A stretch of DNA of 64,000 bases from Chondrus crispus (taxonomy: Eukaryota; Rhodophyta; Florideophyceae; Gigartinales; Gigartinaceae): assembly GCF_000350225.1 (NCBI RefSeq), contig NW_005178734.1, forward strand, positions 124,001-188,000, given 5' to 3'. Within the stretch, counting starts at the first letter, position 1. Every line of letters begins with the position of its first letter. Positions 17,133 to 27,247 of the stretch are shown here, one piece after another. Under the pieces are notes generated by a model. That model worked only from the letters and a program-made list of their open reading frames with translations, was not told where the DNA came from and ran no database searches. Position numbers and translations under genes: made by a program.

Positions 17133-19670
17133 ATGAGCCGTGTACTGTCCGTGTTGGACACCGGCGCGGGACCTAATGTCATCCGGAGATCCGAGCTTCC
17201 CGCAGGAATGGAAACTCTTGTGTCCTTCGGACCGACCCAAGACATCGGTGATGCGAACAACAGGCCACTCCGAACCCTAGGTACACTCAGAATGCCTGTG
17301 AGACTTGGACGTTTCGTGGCTTCAGTTGAATTTATAGTTTGTGAAAAACTCGCAGTCCCCCTAATTCTAGGAGCGGATTATTGCGATAGGTTCTTGGAGG
17401 CTATCTACCCACGAAAGAGGACAGTTGAGTTGGCGGACTTCTCGGAGGTTCCGATCGTACGGCGATTCTCGGCGAGAAGATCGAAGAAGCATTTGGTTCC
17501 CGGAGAGGGCGAGACCGATGCAAACGGGGAGCGAATTTCCCCCAGGGTGCAGGTGGCAAGAGCCACGACCATTGGGCCAGGGACGCAACGCATGGTCGAA
17601 TGCACCTCGAAGAGGACTGGGCTGGTCGTCGTTCAACCCTACGCACCCCTGTACGACAAACACGGACTGGTAAGCACCAACGGTGTAGTCCAAGTTGAGC
17701 CTGACAAACCTTTTAGATTGCTTGTAGCGAATTTTAGGAAGTACCCTGTCAGGGTTCAAAAAGGCCAAGTGGTGGCGGAACTACTACCGCACCCGAGGGC
17801 CGTATTCAATAGCAATACCACCATTGGTGAGGTACTTGGAATTCAAGAAAGGGATGAGGAAAAATTTACTAATTCTACCCCGCCGCCTACGGGCGAGAGA
17901 AGATGCGAACCGTCGGAACAAGATCGCGAGTACCAGCCAGGAGAACGGGAGGAAGGGCTCTCCGCGACGGCAACTACGAAGCCGGAGCGGCGGATTGAGC
18001 CTCCCCCGCCGGACGTGGAGGAGCTCGACCTGAGCCACGTGCCGGACCGGCTGCGCGAAAGATTCCGTCGGATGCTAAAAAAATATTCTCGCATATGGGA
18101 TGGGACCCTTGGTGAAATCAACACCACGGTCCACCGGATTGAACTGGCCCCGGATACAAGGCCAATCGCACAAGCTTCCTACCGAGCCGGTCCAAAGGCT
18201 CGGGAGGTCGAGGACGCAGAAGTACAGAAGATGTTAGAAGCAGGAGTCATCGAGCCGGCGCAGTCAGAATGGGCGTCGCCCGTTTTATTAGTGCCCAAGC
18301 CGGACGGATCGATGCGCTTTTGTGTGGACTATCGCAGGTTAAACGCGGTAACGGTGAAGGACACGTACCCTTTGCCGCGCATGGATGAGTGTCAGGACTC
18401 GTTGGGAGACACCAAGGTCTTTTCCGCGTTGGACGCGATTTCAGGGTATTGGCAAATGCCTCTTACGGAAGCGGACCGCGACAAGACAGCTTTTTCGTGT
18501 CACTCAGGTCTCTACCGTTTTTCAAGAATGCCCTTCAGGCTTACCAACGCGCCAGCGACGTTTCAGAGAGCTATGGATATCCTGCTCTCTCCGTTGCGCT
18601 GGAAATGCTGTCTGTTATATCTAGATGATATCATCATCTTCAGCAAATCCTGGGAGGAGCACGTCGTCCACGTTGACGAAATACTGTCTGTATTGGAAAA
18701 GGCAGGTGTGAAGCTCAAGCTTCGCAAGTGCGAATTTTTCGTCGAAAAGATCAAGTACCTGGGCCACGTCGTTCGGCCAGGTACATTGGAAGTTGACGCC
18801 GCGCGAACCACCGCACTGGAACAAGTGAGGTACCCTCAAACGCAGACCCAGCTCAGGAGCTTCTTGGGACTCTGCAATGTCTACCGCAGGTTTGTCCCAC
18901 ATTACGCGAAAATTGCGCATCCGCTCAATCAACTATTGAAGAATGGACAACCGGTCCAGTTGGAAGGATTCGACGAACCGTGCGAAAAAGCTTTTCATAA
19001 GCTCAAGGACGCCATCTTGGCACCGCCGGTGTTGGCGCTGCCGAAGAAGGACCTACCCTACTCGGTAGACACTGATACAAGCGACTATCAAATCGGCGCT
19101 GCATTATTTCAAACGCATCCGGATGCGCAACGCAAACCCATCGGGTTCTTTTCAAGAACGTTAGCCGCAGCCGAGAGAAACTATTCTGTATCAGAAAAAG
19201 AATGTCTAGCGGTAATTTGGGCCGTACAGACTATAAGACCATATCTATATGGCGAGCACTTCATTGTGCATACCGACCATGCCTCATTGAGGTGGTTGAT
19301 GAACGTAACCGACCCCAGCGGGAGATTAATCCGATGGAGGCTCCGCCTCTCGGAATTTGATTTCGAAATCAAGTACAAGAAGGGCAAGGCTAACAGCCAA
19401 GCTGATGCCCTGTCAAGACTACGGACCGCTGGAGAAACCGTCGACGAAATCGACGACGAAATTCCATGCTTTATGGCCGAACCGGCCGAGGGAACAGTGG
19501 AGGACGTGGACAATTCTGTCGCGCTAGACGACATCCTCGCTCTTGAGGGGGGGCCGCCCCTGATCGCCTCGGTCAATTCCAAGCTGTCACTCCGGAGGAG
19601 CTCATTCGCGAGCAAGCCGTCGACCCCTTCTGCAACCGCATCAAGGAAGAAATGGACGCCGGAAAGGTGA
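17133..19670 (+). CDS. Element A pol: protease, reverse transcriptase, RNase H
   Basis: Resumes in frame after element B. Protease: DTGAGPNVI at 17157-17183, with a later LILGADYCDR (17361-17390), a canonical retropepsin. RT: FCVDYRRLN at 18319-18345, LDAISGYWQMP near 18432, catalytic YLDD at 18618-18629, YLGHVV near 18757. RNase H: VDTDTSDYQIG near 19067, ERNYSVSEKECLAVIWA near 19175, HTDHASLRW near 19270. The linker after RNase H goes out of frame at a run of seven G (19547-19553), and this frame stops at 19668. No inactivating changes in the catalytic residues are seen. Confidence 0.92.
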   Translation: MSRVLSVLDTGAGPNVIRRSELPAGMETLVSFGPTQDIGDANNRPLRTLGTLRMPVRLGRFVASVEFIVCEKLAVPLILGADYCDRFLEAIYPRKRTVELADFSEVPIVRRFSARRSKKHLVPGEGETDANGERISPRVQVARATTIGPGTQRMVECTSKRTGLVVVQPYAPLYDKHGLVSTNGVVQVEPDKPFRLLVANFRKYPVRVQKGQVVAELLPHPRAVFNSNTTIGEVLGIQERDEEKFTNSTPPPTGERRCEPSEQDREYQPGEREEGLSATATTKPERRIEPPPPDVEELDLSHVPDRLRERFRRMLKKYSRIWDGTLGEINTTVHRIELAPDTRPIAQASYRAGPKAREVEDAEVQKMLEAGVIEPAQSEWASPVLLVPKPDGSMRFCVDYRRLNAVTVKDTYPLPRMDECQDSLGDTKVFSALDAISGYWQMPLTEADRDKTAFSCHSGLYRFSRMPFRLTNAPATFQRAMDILLSPLRWKCCLLYLDDIIIFSKSWEEHVVHVDEILSVLEKAGVKLKLRKCEFFVEKIKYLGHVVRPGTLEVDAARTTALEQVRYPQTQTQLRSFLGLCNVYRRFVPHYAKIAHPLNQLLKNGQPVQLEGFDEPCEKAFHKLKDAILAPPVLALPKKDLPYSVDTDTSDYQIGAALFQTHPDAQRKPIGFFSRTLAAAERNYSVSEKECLAVIWAVQTIRPYLYGEHFIVHTDHASLRWLMNVTDPSGRLIRWRLRLSEFDFEIKYKKGKANSQADALSRLRTAGETVDEIDDEIPCFMAEPAEGTVEDVDNSVALDDILALEGGPPLIASVNSKLSLRRSSFASKPSTPSATASRKKWTPER

Positions 19671-21259
19671 GAACGTTCAGCATGGAGACCGAGGAACTCG
19701 AAGGGACTCTATGCCGTACCGCGGCGGAGTTTGTACATGTGGTGATACCACAATCGTTAAGGGACCGCGTCCTAGGGTTGAGCCACTGCGCAAAATTGGC
19801 AGGCCACCCGGGAGGCAGGAAACTTTACAAGACATTGAGAAGATATTTTTATTGGCCTACGATGGCCCTAGACTGCTACGCAGTCGCGAAGAATTGCGCC
19901 GCATGCGCGCGGGAAGGGGTGAAGTTAAGAAGAAACACGAATGAAATGAAGCTGTTCACGCCCAAAGCTCCGCTGGAGTTTGTCGCCATCGACATTCTCG
20001 GCGAGCTAATTACAACTAAACGAGGAAATCAGTATATTCTCGTGATCAGCGACCGGTACTCGAAACTGGTACGAACCGTACCGTTGAAGAAGATATCAGC
20101 TGCGCACATCGCACAAGCCTTCGTTCACCATTGGGTATTCGTGTATGGACCGCCGGTCAAGCTGCTGTCCGACAATGGAACACAATTCACGGCCCGGTTC
20201 TTTCAGAACGTCTGTCGAATTCTCGGCATACGCAATGTGTTCACGACTACGTACCACCCGCAAGCCAACGGCGAAGTCGAGAGGTTTAACCGCACGCTGA
20301 CTTCCGCGTTGCGAAAATATGTTGGAGAGCATCCCAAGGACTGGGACCTATTCAGCGACGCCGTGACGTTCGCATACAACACGCAAATGCATCGAACTAC
20401 GAACATCGCGCCCTTCGAGCTGGTGTTAGCTCGGGCGCCGAGAAACATCGCGTTACAAGCACAGCCAAGTTTGGAAGGATTTAGCTCAAATCGAGCGTAC
20501 TACCTGAAATGGCAGTCGTGGTTGGAAAGCCTGATGAAAGGCGCTGGTAAGAGCTTGCGGAAAGAACAAGCGCGCTACAAGCGAAATTTCGACGCAAGGC
20601 TCCGCAAGTCGAAGTATGACATCCCTTCAGGATCATACATATTCCTTCGGAAAGAGCAAGGCACGGCCACCGAGCCGAAACATAAGTTGGCACAAGTGGC
20701 TACAGGTCCATATCAAGTGAAGGAGTCAACTGAGAATACGGTCGTCATATCCATCGGCGACCAGGAAGAGCGCGTGTCGCGAGATAGAGTCGAATTAGCC
20801 CGTAGTCCCATGGACTACACGCCGATAGTCGGGCTACGAGAAGCGCTACAATTCCTCAACACAGACGGAGAACGAGAAGGACTCGCCGCGCAAACGAAAG
20901 ATAGGATGGATGACGGACCGTTGATAAATCAGGAAGCTACGGGCACCCCGCCCGGTCTACAAGAGATGGGAGGTTCGGAAGGGCAGGACGAGGATGAGTC
21001 GCCGACTCTTTGGAAGGGGGACGGACAGTTGGAAACGCAGGAAGAAGAAGCCAGGAGTCAGGAGTATGTGATCGACAAGATCGTGGACCACGGCTACGAC
21101 GGGGAGAAATTAATTCTCAAAGTGAGATGGTATGGGTATACCCTCAAGGACGCAACGTGGGAACCCATTGAGCAATTGCCCCGCAGCGCGGCCGTCACGT
21201 ATTTCCGACGGAAAAGATTATTCTTGCCCTCGCAGGTCGCGCAAGCGCAATCAGGATAG
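19556..21259 (+). CDS. Element A pol: integrase and chromodomain (frame -1)
   Basis: Read one frame back after the G run at 19547-19553. TPEELIREQAVDPFCNRI opens the segment, homologous to the linker LEEIAEEQRVDDFCQ of element B. The HHCC finger (LSHCAKLAGHPG, then CAACAREG near 19899) is followed by the catalytic core: AIDILGE near 19986, SDNGTQF near 20168 and GEVERFNRT near 20269. Near the end is a chromodomain (YVIDKIVDHGYDGEKL, then VRWYGYTLKDATWEP, 21064-21165). Integrase joins element DNA to the chromosome in the nucleus. The -1 change may be an indel, a homopolymer error or slippage on G GGG GGG. Confidence 0.9.
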   Translation, partial: APDRLGQFQAVTPEELIREQAVDPFCNRIKEEMDAGKVRTFSMETEELEGTLCRTAAEFVHVVIPQSLRDRVLGLSHCAKLAGHPGGRKLYKTLRRYFYWPTMALDCYAVAKNCAACAREGVKLRRNTNEMKLFTPKAPLEFVAIDILGELITTKRGNQYILVISDRYSKLVRTVPLKKISAAHIAQAFVHHWVFVYGPPVKLLSDNGTQFTARFFQNVCRILGIRNVFTTTYHPQANGEVERFNRTLTSALRKYVGEHPKDWDLFSDAVTFAYNTQMHRTTNIAPFELVLARAPRNIALQAQPSLEGFSSNRAYYLKWQSWLESLMKGAGKSLRKEQARYKRNFDARLRKSKYDIPSGSYIFLRKEQGTATEPKHKLAQVATGPYQVKESTENTVVISIGDQEERVSRDRVELARSPMDYTPIVGLREALQFLNTDGEREGLAAQTKDRMDDGPLINQEATGTPPGLQEMGGSEGQDEDESPTLWKGDGQLETQEEEARSQEYVIDKIVDHGYDGEKLILKVRWYGYTLKDATWEPIEQLPRSAAVTYFRRKRLFLPSQVAQAQSG

Positions 21260-24200
21260 TGGTAACCATGAATTTCACATGTCAGTGTCAGTGCGGTAAT
21301 CCGCACTGGGCAGAGCGATCCGACCTGAGGGTCAAGAAAAGGGGAACGATGAGATGGAACAAACCAGGTGAGGGACCTTCAGATAGCCACCCGCAAGTAG
21401 AGGCAGCGCGCGCACGAGTAGGATGAACGTCGTGATGAGATACTCAGGTCGGAAGTCGCGTAACGGGGTGCCAAGCGAAGAAAGAACGGGGGAAGAACGG
21501 GGACATGGACTGGATAATCCACCCTTTTTCACTCTTACCTTCGTAACAGTTCGGTCTCGTTTTTCTTTTATTTGTGATTGCTTTTGTGTTGTTTTATTTC
21601 GTTTTATTATTGAGATGTTAGGGACACGACCCCGCACCGCGGAGCTCGGTCAGCAAGTCTATGAGGAGTCCAAGGGGGACGTTGAAGAGGCGATAATCTT
21701 CGAGATCGATTCCGCCTTTGACAAGGTTACGGTCGACGCCCGCGTCGCGGGATTCTCGCCATTCAGGGTTTCTGTTCTGCTTTGTTTTATTTTGTTTTGA
21801 GGATGGAGGCGTCTCCCCGGACCACGCCGGGGAGACTCGAGGGAAATGAAAAGAACCTAAGTGAAAGAAGATGCTCCGATCATGGTGCCGCCGGCATGAC
21901 GTGCTCCTGGTGGTCTCCATGAGCTGGAAAGGAAAGGATTGTGAAAAGCGATCTGCAAGTCCTATTCGCGCACAGTATCACCGTTCGTGTTTCTACATGC
22001 GAGTCACCTCCACCGGGGAAGCGAGGCCTTTCGAGACGGTGATCTCCTACTGATTGACGAGGGAAGGAAGGTGAACACAGTAGATCCCTCAGACAAAAAA
22101 AATGGGGAAAATAGTTGTACGTTTTCAGTGACAAGATTGTCACTCTAGTTAGGTTCCCTGAATAAGAGAAGGAACGGTTGAAGGAAGAGGTATACGAATT
22201 GAGGACGTGCCAGAGTTGGGGACTGCATACAAGAAGGGGGTTGAAGGACAGGCAACATCGGTTTCGAAAACAGAAACCTCATTATTAATTCTAGCTGTGA
22301 CGAAGGCCGCTGTCCCGAGACTAGGGTTGATGGAGATGCTCACGAAGTGCCCGTATGGACCAGGCTTGGTTAAATCCGGGAAGATGATGCCGGAGAGAGA
22401 AATCAGAGGGAAAGCTTGTTGGAAACGTTTGACGTCGGGCGGAAGATCGGGGGTATCGTTGTTGCCAGGGGAATGGTTGGATCATTGGAGTTGCGACGCG
22501 AAAGACTAAGTATGGATCGTTAGAATGCCTCACTATCTGCAGGCTTGGAGACCGTTCCGAGTGTCGACTGCATGAACCGAGGAGGTACCTAAGATGTACG
22601 GCTTAGGCGAATGGGTGAGGGGCGGGAAGCCTCATTGACTTCGCAGTGGAATATTGCCGCTAACACGCGCGATCGGAAGATGGATTTTGTTGTGACAAAG
22701 TGTGGAGACACGTGGCAACGTGTGAATGCGTGTTTTTAGTTCCGAGGGACGACGGTGTTGTAAGAGAAAATACTGGTTGCGATGCGGCGCGGTTGTTCCT
22801 CAACATGAAGACGGGCTCACCACTACCGAGCCCACCCCCGTCCTCGACAAAGCCAACGAGTTCTCGACGACGCAACTACCAACAAGAACACTACCGCCGT
22901 TTCGCATTGACTCAATATGAGTCGTGACGCCGATAGTTCTTTGGTTGACCAAAGCGAAGGTAGCCAGGAGGAAACCTCGCAATAGTCCACCGCAGCCGTC
23001 ATATTCCCTAAACCACGCGTCACGTCCCACCTCACACGGAGACGGCCAACCATACTACTACCACGATCGTGAGGGCGACGCATCGCCAGCGATGAGATGA
23101 TTTTCTCCGCAGTTAGCGCGAAACTGTCAAACGCGTGCATCAACGTGCTGCAACTGCAGCGACTGTCCCCTTCATTCGGACAAAGTCGCTCTCGCAAGCA
23201 CACGCCTTTTCTGTTTTCCTTTTGTTTTGTTTTTGTTGTAGTTAAGGAGTACAGGTTCTCGCATCGATTTGTCGACGAGTAGAGCGAGAAGTCCACGACG
23301 AGGAATATGCTAACTACCGTGTCAAAGAGGAAGAAGGGGATCAACCCTCGGACGAGACGGAGACACAGTCAGTGGTACTGACGCTATTCTGGACGAAGAG
23401 AAAGTGGGAAGAGAGGGGGCACCGCTGGTTAGCCAGTTTATACGATCCGGACAGCAGCGCCGCGAGCCTCGGCATCTACGTCCGTTGCGACCCAGTGCGG
23501 CTGGTATCTCTAACTCGTACACTGTAACGCTGAGAAGTCGACGCATTCACGAAGGGATTGAAGGACCAGACCCTTGCTCGATTCTCGCGTCGAGGTTGGC
23601 TATGGGTGCATGATCGCACCGACAAAGGAGAATGAGCGACATTTGTCGTATGGGACGTTGTCGTAATTTTTCTAACTTTAGTAGGATCTTTGACGTAAGG
23701 GAAACCCCCGGCTTTCCTTTGGAAAAATTTCAACGTACTCGTGTTCCAGGACTATCATGCGAGGGGAGGAAAATTTTGCTCACGGTTGACGATTACCACG
23801 TCACGAGGGTTGCACATCGACGATGAGTTACGCCGTACGGACAAACACCACCACCGTAACAAGTCCGCCCATTCGTGCTCACCCGTCCACAGCCGGAGCG
23901 CGCCCCATCTCAAAGTTGCAACGCAAATTACAAGCAAATTGCTCATCGAGCCAAGGAAAGCAAAGCATTGTCAGAATGACTGTGCCGCGTGAGGCTGTCG
24001 TCCTACGAGGGATTGAAGGCACATTTGTAGAGGGATGAATTTTGGGACGTCGAAGGGTCCTTCTTACATTGACGCGGACGATGCGTAGTTGAGGGAGGCA
24101 ATGTTGACGCCATGCCCACTGGGCAAGTACACTTTTACGATCATGCGCGGCACTTCGGAGACAGGGAAGCGTTATGCTCATCCCCTTGGCAGTGACGATA

Positions 24201-25171
24201 TGAACCCGATCCTCGACGAAAGCAACGTACGAAGGAGAAAAGATGAGGTCAGTCCCGCCGACGATCGTAATACACATGGCCCTTTCGTTTATTTTTGATG
24301 CGTGACTACTTGGACAAGTACCCGTACGCGTGCTAAAACGGATCGAGTCGACACGCGGAGTCGACTCTCACAAAATCATCCCCGCTGAGGAACCTGTAGG
24401 ACAGGTTGGCAAGGAGGTGCGGAACAAACGCAGCGACACACTGTATCACGGAAAGCTGATGAACGGGAAAAGGGAAGGCGTGAGGGATTGAGGGAAGATG
24501 CAACCGCCGTCGGCGGGGCGCAGGCAGAAAAATAAGGAGGAGGAGATTGTACCTGATGACTTTGTATAGACGTCGATGACGTCAGGACAAGAATTGATCG
24601 GGATCATTAGACAATCCGAGAACCGCAGAAGAGGTAATCACGTGTTGGAGAGCTGGGATATTGTCTCGTAGAGGCGTGAAAAAGACATCGGGAAAGCCTG
24701 AGGGTTAAGGAAGATGGGGGCATTTCGGAAGGTAGTGAGAGGTCCGTGGGCCGATCAATGAAAAAAAAGAGGGCATGACTCCCCAGCCGGCGGTCTTGTG
24801 GATTAGAAAAGGAAAAGAGAAAGTAAAAGGGGGTGTGCAACTGCAGTGGCAGAGACGCACGAAAAAATGGATAAGAGGAGGGAGACAGTAACGAGGAAAA
24901 GAGAAGGAAAGTGGAGAGAAGAAAATGCGACCGCGGCGACGGGGCGTGTGAGAAAAGAGAAGGAAAAGGAAAATGAGGAGAAGGATGATGTACTTATTGG
25001 AAAAAGAGGAGGAAAAATGTACCAAGAGGAGGAAGCGATAGGAGAAGGAAACGCAGTTTATTTTCGGTGGAACGAAGGGAAGTGCCGACGATGAGTCAGC
25101 ACTCTCAGAGGACAATGATCCGAACAGGGATCGACAGGGCGCTACCATCGGCAATGGGTCAATGGGACGAT
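21260..25171. other. Element A spacer between pol and the opposite-strand ORF
   Basis: 3.9 kb without a convincing intact gene. It contains T-rich tracts ending in AG (21541-21613, 21767-21800, 23207-23240) that resemble intron 3' ends, a possible decayed plus-strand ORF (21615-22053), and a strongly purine-rich plus strand from about 24620 to 25090, which would be the pyrimidine-rich 3' side of the opposite-strand ORF's transcript. Confidence 0.5.
21615..22053 (+). pseudogene. Possible decayed small plus-strand ORF of element A
   Basis: MLGTRPRTAELGQQVYEESK followed by GDVEEAIIFEIDSAFDKVT from ATG 21615 to about 21765, interrupted by a T-rich tract, then protein-like fragments to the stop at 22051. 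The acidic first part is faintly like the fragment at 15765-15930 of element B. Weak evidence; it could be chance. Confidence 0.25.
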
Positions 25172-27124
25172 TTACCCAAGGATATGTTTCTTTGGGAGTG
25201 AGGCGACAAGTTGCGCCAGTAAGCGCAGGTCAACAAGGGACGCTCCTCGAAGAGCTCCCTCGTTTATTCCTTGAGCACGGAGCAATGTGCGATAGACGCT
25301 GGCGGCGCCATCGTTCTTTTTGATGATATCTGGAGAGGACGGGGAGGTCGAACCTCCCCTGGTCCATTGGACTGCGTCGGCAATTGGTGGCAAGGGGGCG
25401 GCAACTGGAACAGCCGCAGGAGAAGGGGGACGAGCTGGGACGTGCACAGGGGAAGACGGAGCAGGAGGAGCCAAGGGGGTAAGGGACGAAGAATTTCCGT
25501 TCCTTTCTGGGGCTGCGCGCACGGACAGACTGTCAGTCCGGCTAGATGACGAGGGTACCTCTCTCGTCTCTGATATAGGTTGACACCTGGCCACTGGAGG
25601 TGAATGGGACCGCAAAGGGGATTTGACCTCCTCATACTCAGGGGCTCTCGTCGCCCTTATCGAAGCATTCACAGGAGGAGTGGGGCCGGCCGGATCGACA
25701 GGAAGTGAAGTCGGTGGGACCGGTAACACAGGGCGAGAGCGCAAAGGTTCTCTGGGGCAGAGGTCGCGCTCGCGGGGATCCGCAAGGAAGACGGGCAATT
25801 CAACCGGAACGGGCGTCTGGCTCCCATACTGCCGACTCAGACGCGCCTCGTCGCAAGAACAATGCGATCCCGTCCAGGGGTTAAACCAAGCGTAGTCCCC
25901 CGCACCACGATGAGCACGACCAGGAGAGAAGGAGGGGCGTTGCCGGGCGAAGGAACGAGAGGAATTTTGACGCGGTATCGAGTCCCAATCGACCTCCTCT
26001 ATTTTATCGAGGAGAGAATGCAGTTCGGTGTCTGCATCAGCACCGCCCAGGGGAATCGAATAATCGAGGCGTCGCATAAGGCTGATGAGCTGGGGAGGCA
26101 AGTACCACAACCTCCAACAGTCGTAGGTCTTCCACAGGAGGGTCACTGCCACTTTGGTACACCACTCTGTGAGGAAGACTACCCAAAGGCCGTGTCCAGG
26201 GTCACGTAAATACCTTCCGTAATACGTGTACACGGGGCCGAGCTCAGCCCAGAAGCCTTGGCAGACCTCAAATTGGCTCCACCACGACGGAATACGCTGG
26301 TAACGATTCGCGTAATGGGACCTCGAGATTTTGCGCACCTCCGACATCTGGTAGGCCACAAAATAACCCGTGTCAGACCGAATACGGCGTTCGAAGCGCA
26401 CTGTATGCTGGAAGAAGGGGATGGTACCCCGCTTGATAAGTCGGAAATTAGCTGGAATTATGGCGTTGGTCCACATCATAGCGTCGCCCGAGACGGTCCG
26501 TTGGTTGAACCAAAGGCGGTTAGCTTCACGAGGAGGGTTATCGGAGGTCCAGGCCAGCATGTTGTCGAGGTAAGACCGCTCGCCCTCGGTGCGAAATTGA
26601 TACGTGTCACAACCGAAATCCTCAGGGATGAGATCCTGCGTCAATGGCAGCTCAAGTCTGTCACACACAGCGGTCATGAAGCGGGTCGATAACACCGCAC
26701 GACCACGAGGAGGAGTGTGACACAGAATGGAGGGAGGAATGGCGATGCGAGCCAACCAATCGTAAGACCGAATGGCTTGAAGGGGGATTTGTCCTGGAAG
26801 CATACCGGCGCCATCGGCGAACGAGTAAGCAATGTCATCGAAGGCGCATACACCGATCTCTGAGAACCATTTAGCGGAAGCAAAGAGCTCAGGATTAGGG
26901 CGCATGGCCTTATCGTGGAGCTCCGGCGCAGCAGGGTATCGACGAGAGGACGGAGTGTCAGGACCGGAATCGATGTGGGCAACAGGGCCGGCATGTTGGG
27001 AATCAGGGGGTAATCGAGGGATGGAAGGAAGACTTAGAGGGTCGTGGGAATTGGAGGAAAAGGCCACGCCGGGGCGCTTGCGTTTGGTACCACCACTCGA
27101 GTGGCTCGGGGATGAAGGAAACAT
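25172..27124 (-). CDS. Opposite-strand ORF of element A (650 codons, intact)
   Basis: A single uninterrupted minus-strand frame from ATG 27124 to a stop at 25172-25174, between pol and the 3' LTR and starting only 124 bp inside that LTR. Order: Ser/Pro-rich N-terminus with TKRKRPG (possible nuclear signal, residues 13-19); a well-mixed, Trp- and Tyr-rich core of about 380 residues (FGCDTYQFRTEGERSY; WTNAIIPANFRLIKRG; VYTYYGRYLRDPGHGLW); a Pro/Ser-rich tail. No transmembrane run typical of an Env protein is visible. I do not recognise the family. An intact frame of this length and composition is unlikely by chance. Motif order is shared with the ORF of element B (12384-14671). Transcription could start in the 3' LTR and read inwards. 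Confidence 0.75.
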   Translation of the reverse strand: MFPSSPSHSSGGTKRKRPGVAFSSNSHDPLSLPSIPRLPPDSQHAGPVAHIDSGPDTPSSRRYPAAPELHDKAMRPNPELFASAKWFSEIGVCAFDDIAYSFADGAGMLPGQIPLQAIRSYDWLARIAIPPSILCHTPPRGRAVLSTRFMTAVCDRLELPLTQDLIPEDFGCDTYQFRTEGERSYLDNMLAWTSDNPPREANRLWFNQRTVSGDAMMWTNAIIPANFRLIKRGTIPFFQHTVRFERRIRSDTGYFVAYQMSEVRKISRSHYANRYQRIPSWWSQFEVCQGFWAELGPVYTYYGRYLRDPGHGLWVVFLTEWCTKVAVTLLWKTYDCWRLWYLPPQLISLMRRLDYSIPLGGADADTELHSLLDKIEEVDWDSIPRQNSSRSFARQRPSFSPGRAHRGAGDYAWFNPWTGSHCSCDEARLSRQYGSQTPVPVELPVFLADPRERDLCPREPLRSRPVLPVPPTSLPVDPAGPTPPVNASIRATRAPEYEEVKSPLRSHSPPVARCQPISETREVPSSSSRTDSLSVRAAPERNGNSSSLTPLAPPAPSSPVHVPARPPSPAAVPVAAPLPPIADAVQWTRGGSTSPSSPDIIKKNDGAASVYRTLLRAQGINEGALRGASLVDLRLLAQLVASLPKKHILG

Positions 27125-27235
27125 GGGGCCCGTCTTGCTCTTGCACTTTCACCGGATACCGGATGCGGTGTTGTAGGGTTATGAGAGAAACGGCGAGGAG
27201 ATTATACGATGGCGGAGTGGCGTACAAGAGCGCTC

Positions 27236-27247
27236 AGAAGGGGGATA
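27236..27247 (+). other. Polypurine tract of element A
   Basis: CAGAAGGGGGATAT, purine-rich and immediately before the TG of the 3' LTR; the plus-strand primer position. Confidence 0.65.

Noticed and set aside
25172-27124. Calling the opposite-strand ORF an envelope gene
   Set aside because: No signal peptide, no fusion-peptide or transmembrane-like run, and env genes lie on the sense strand.
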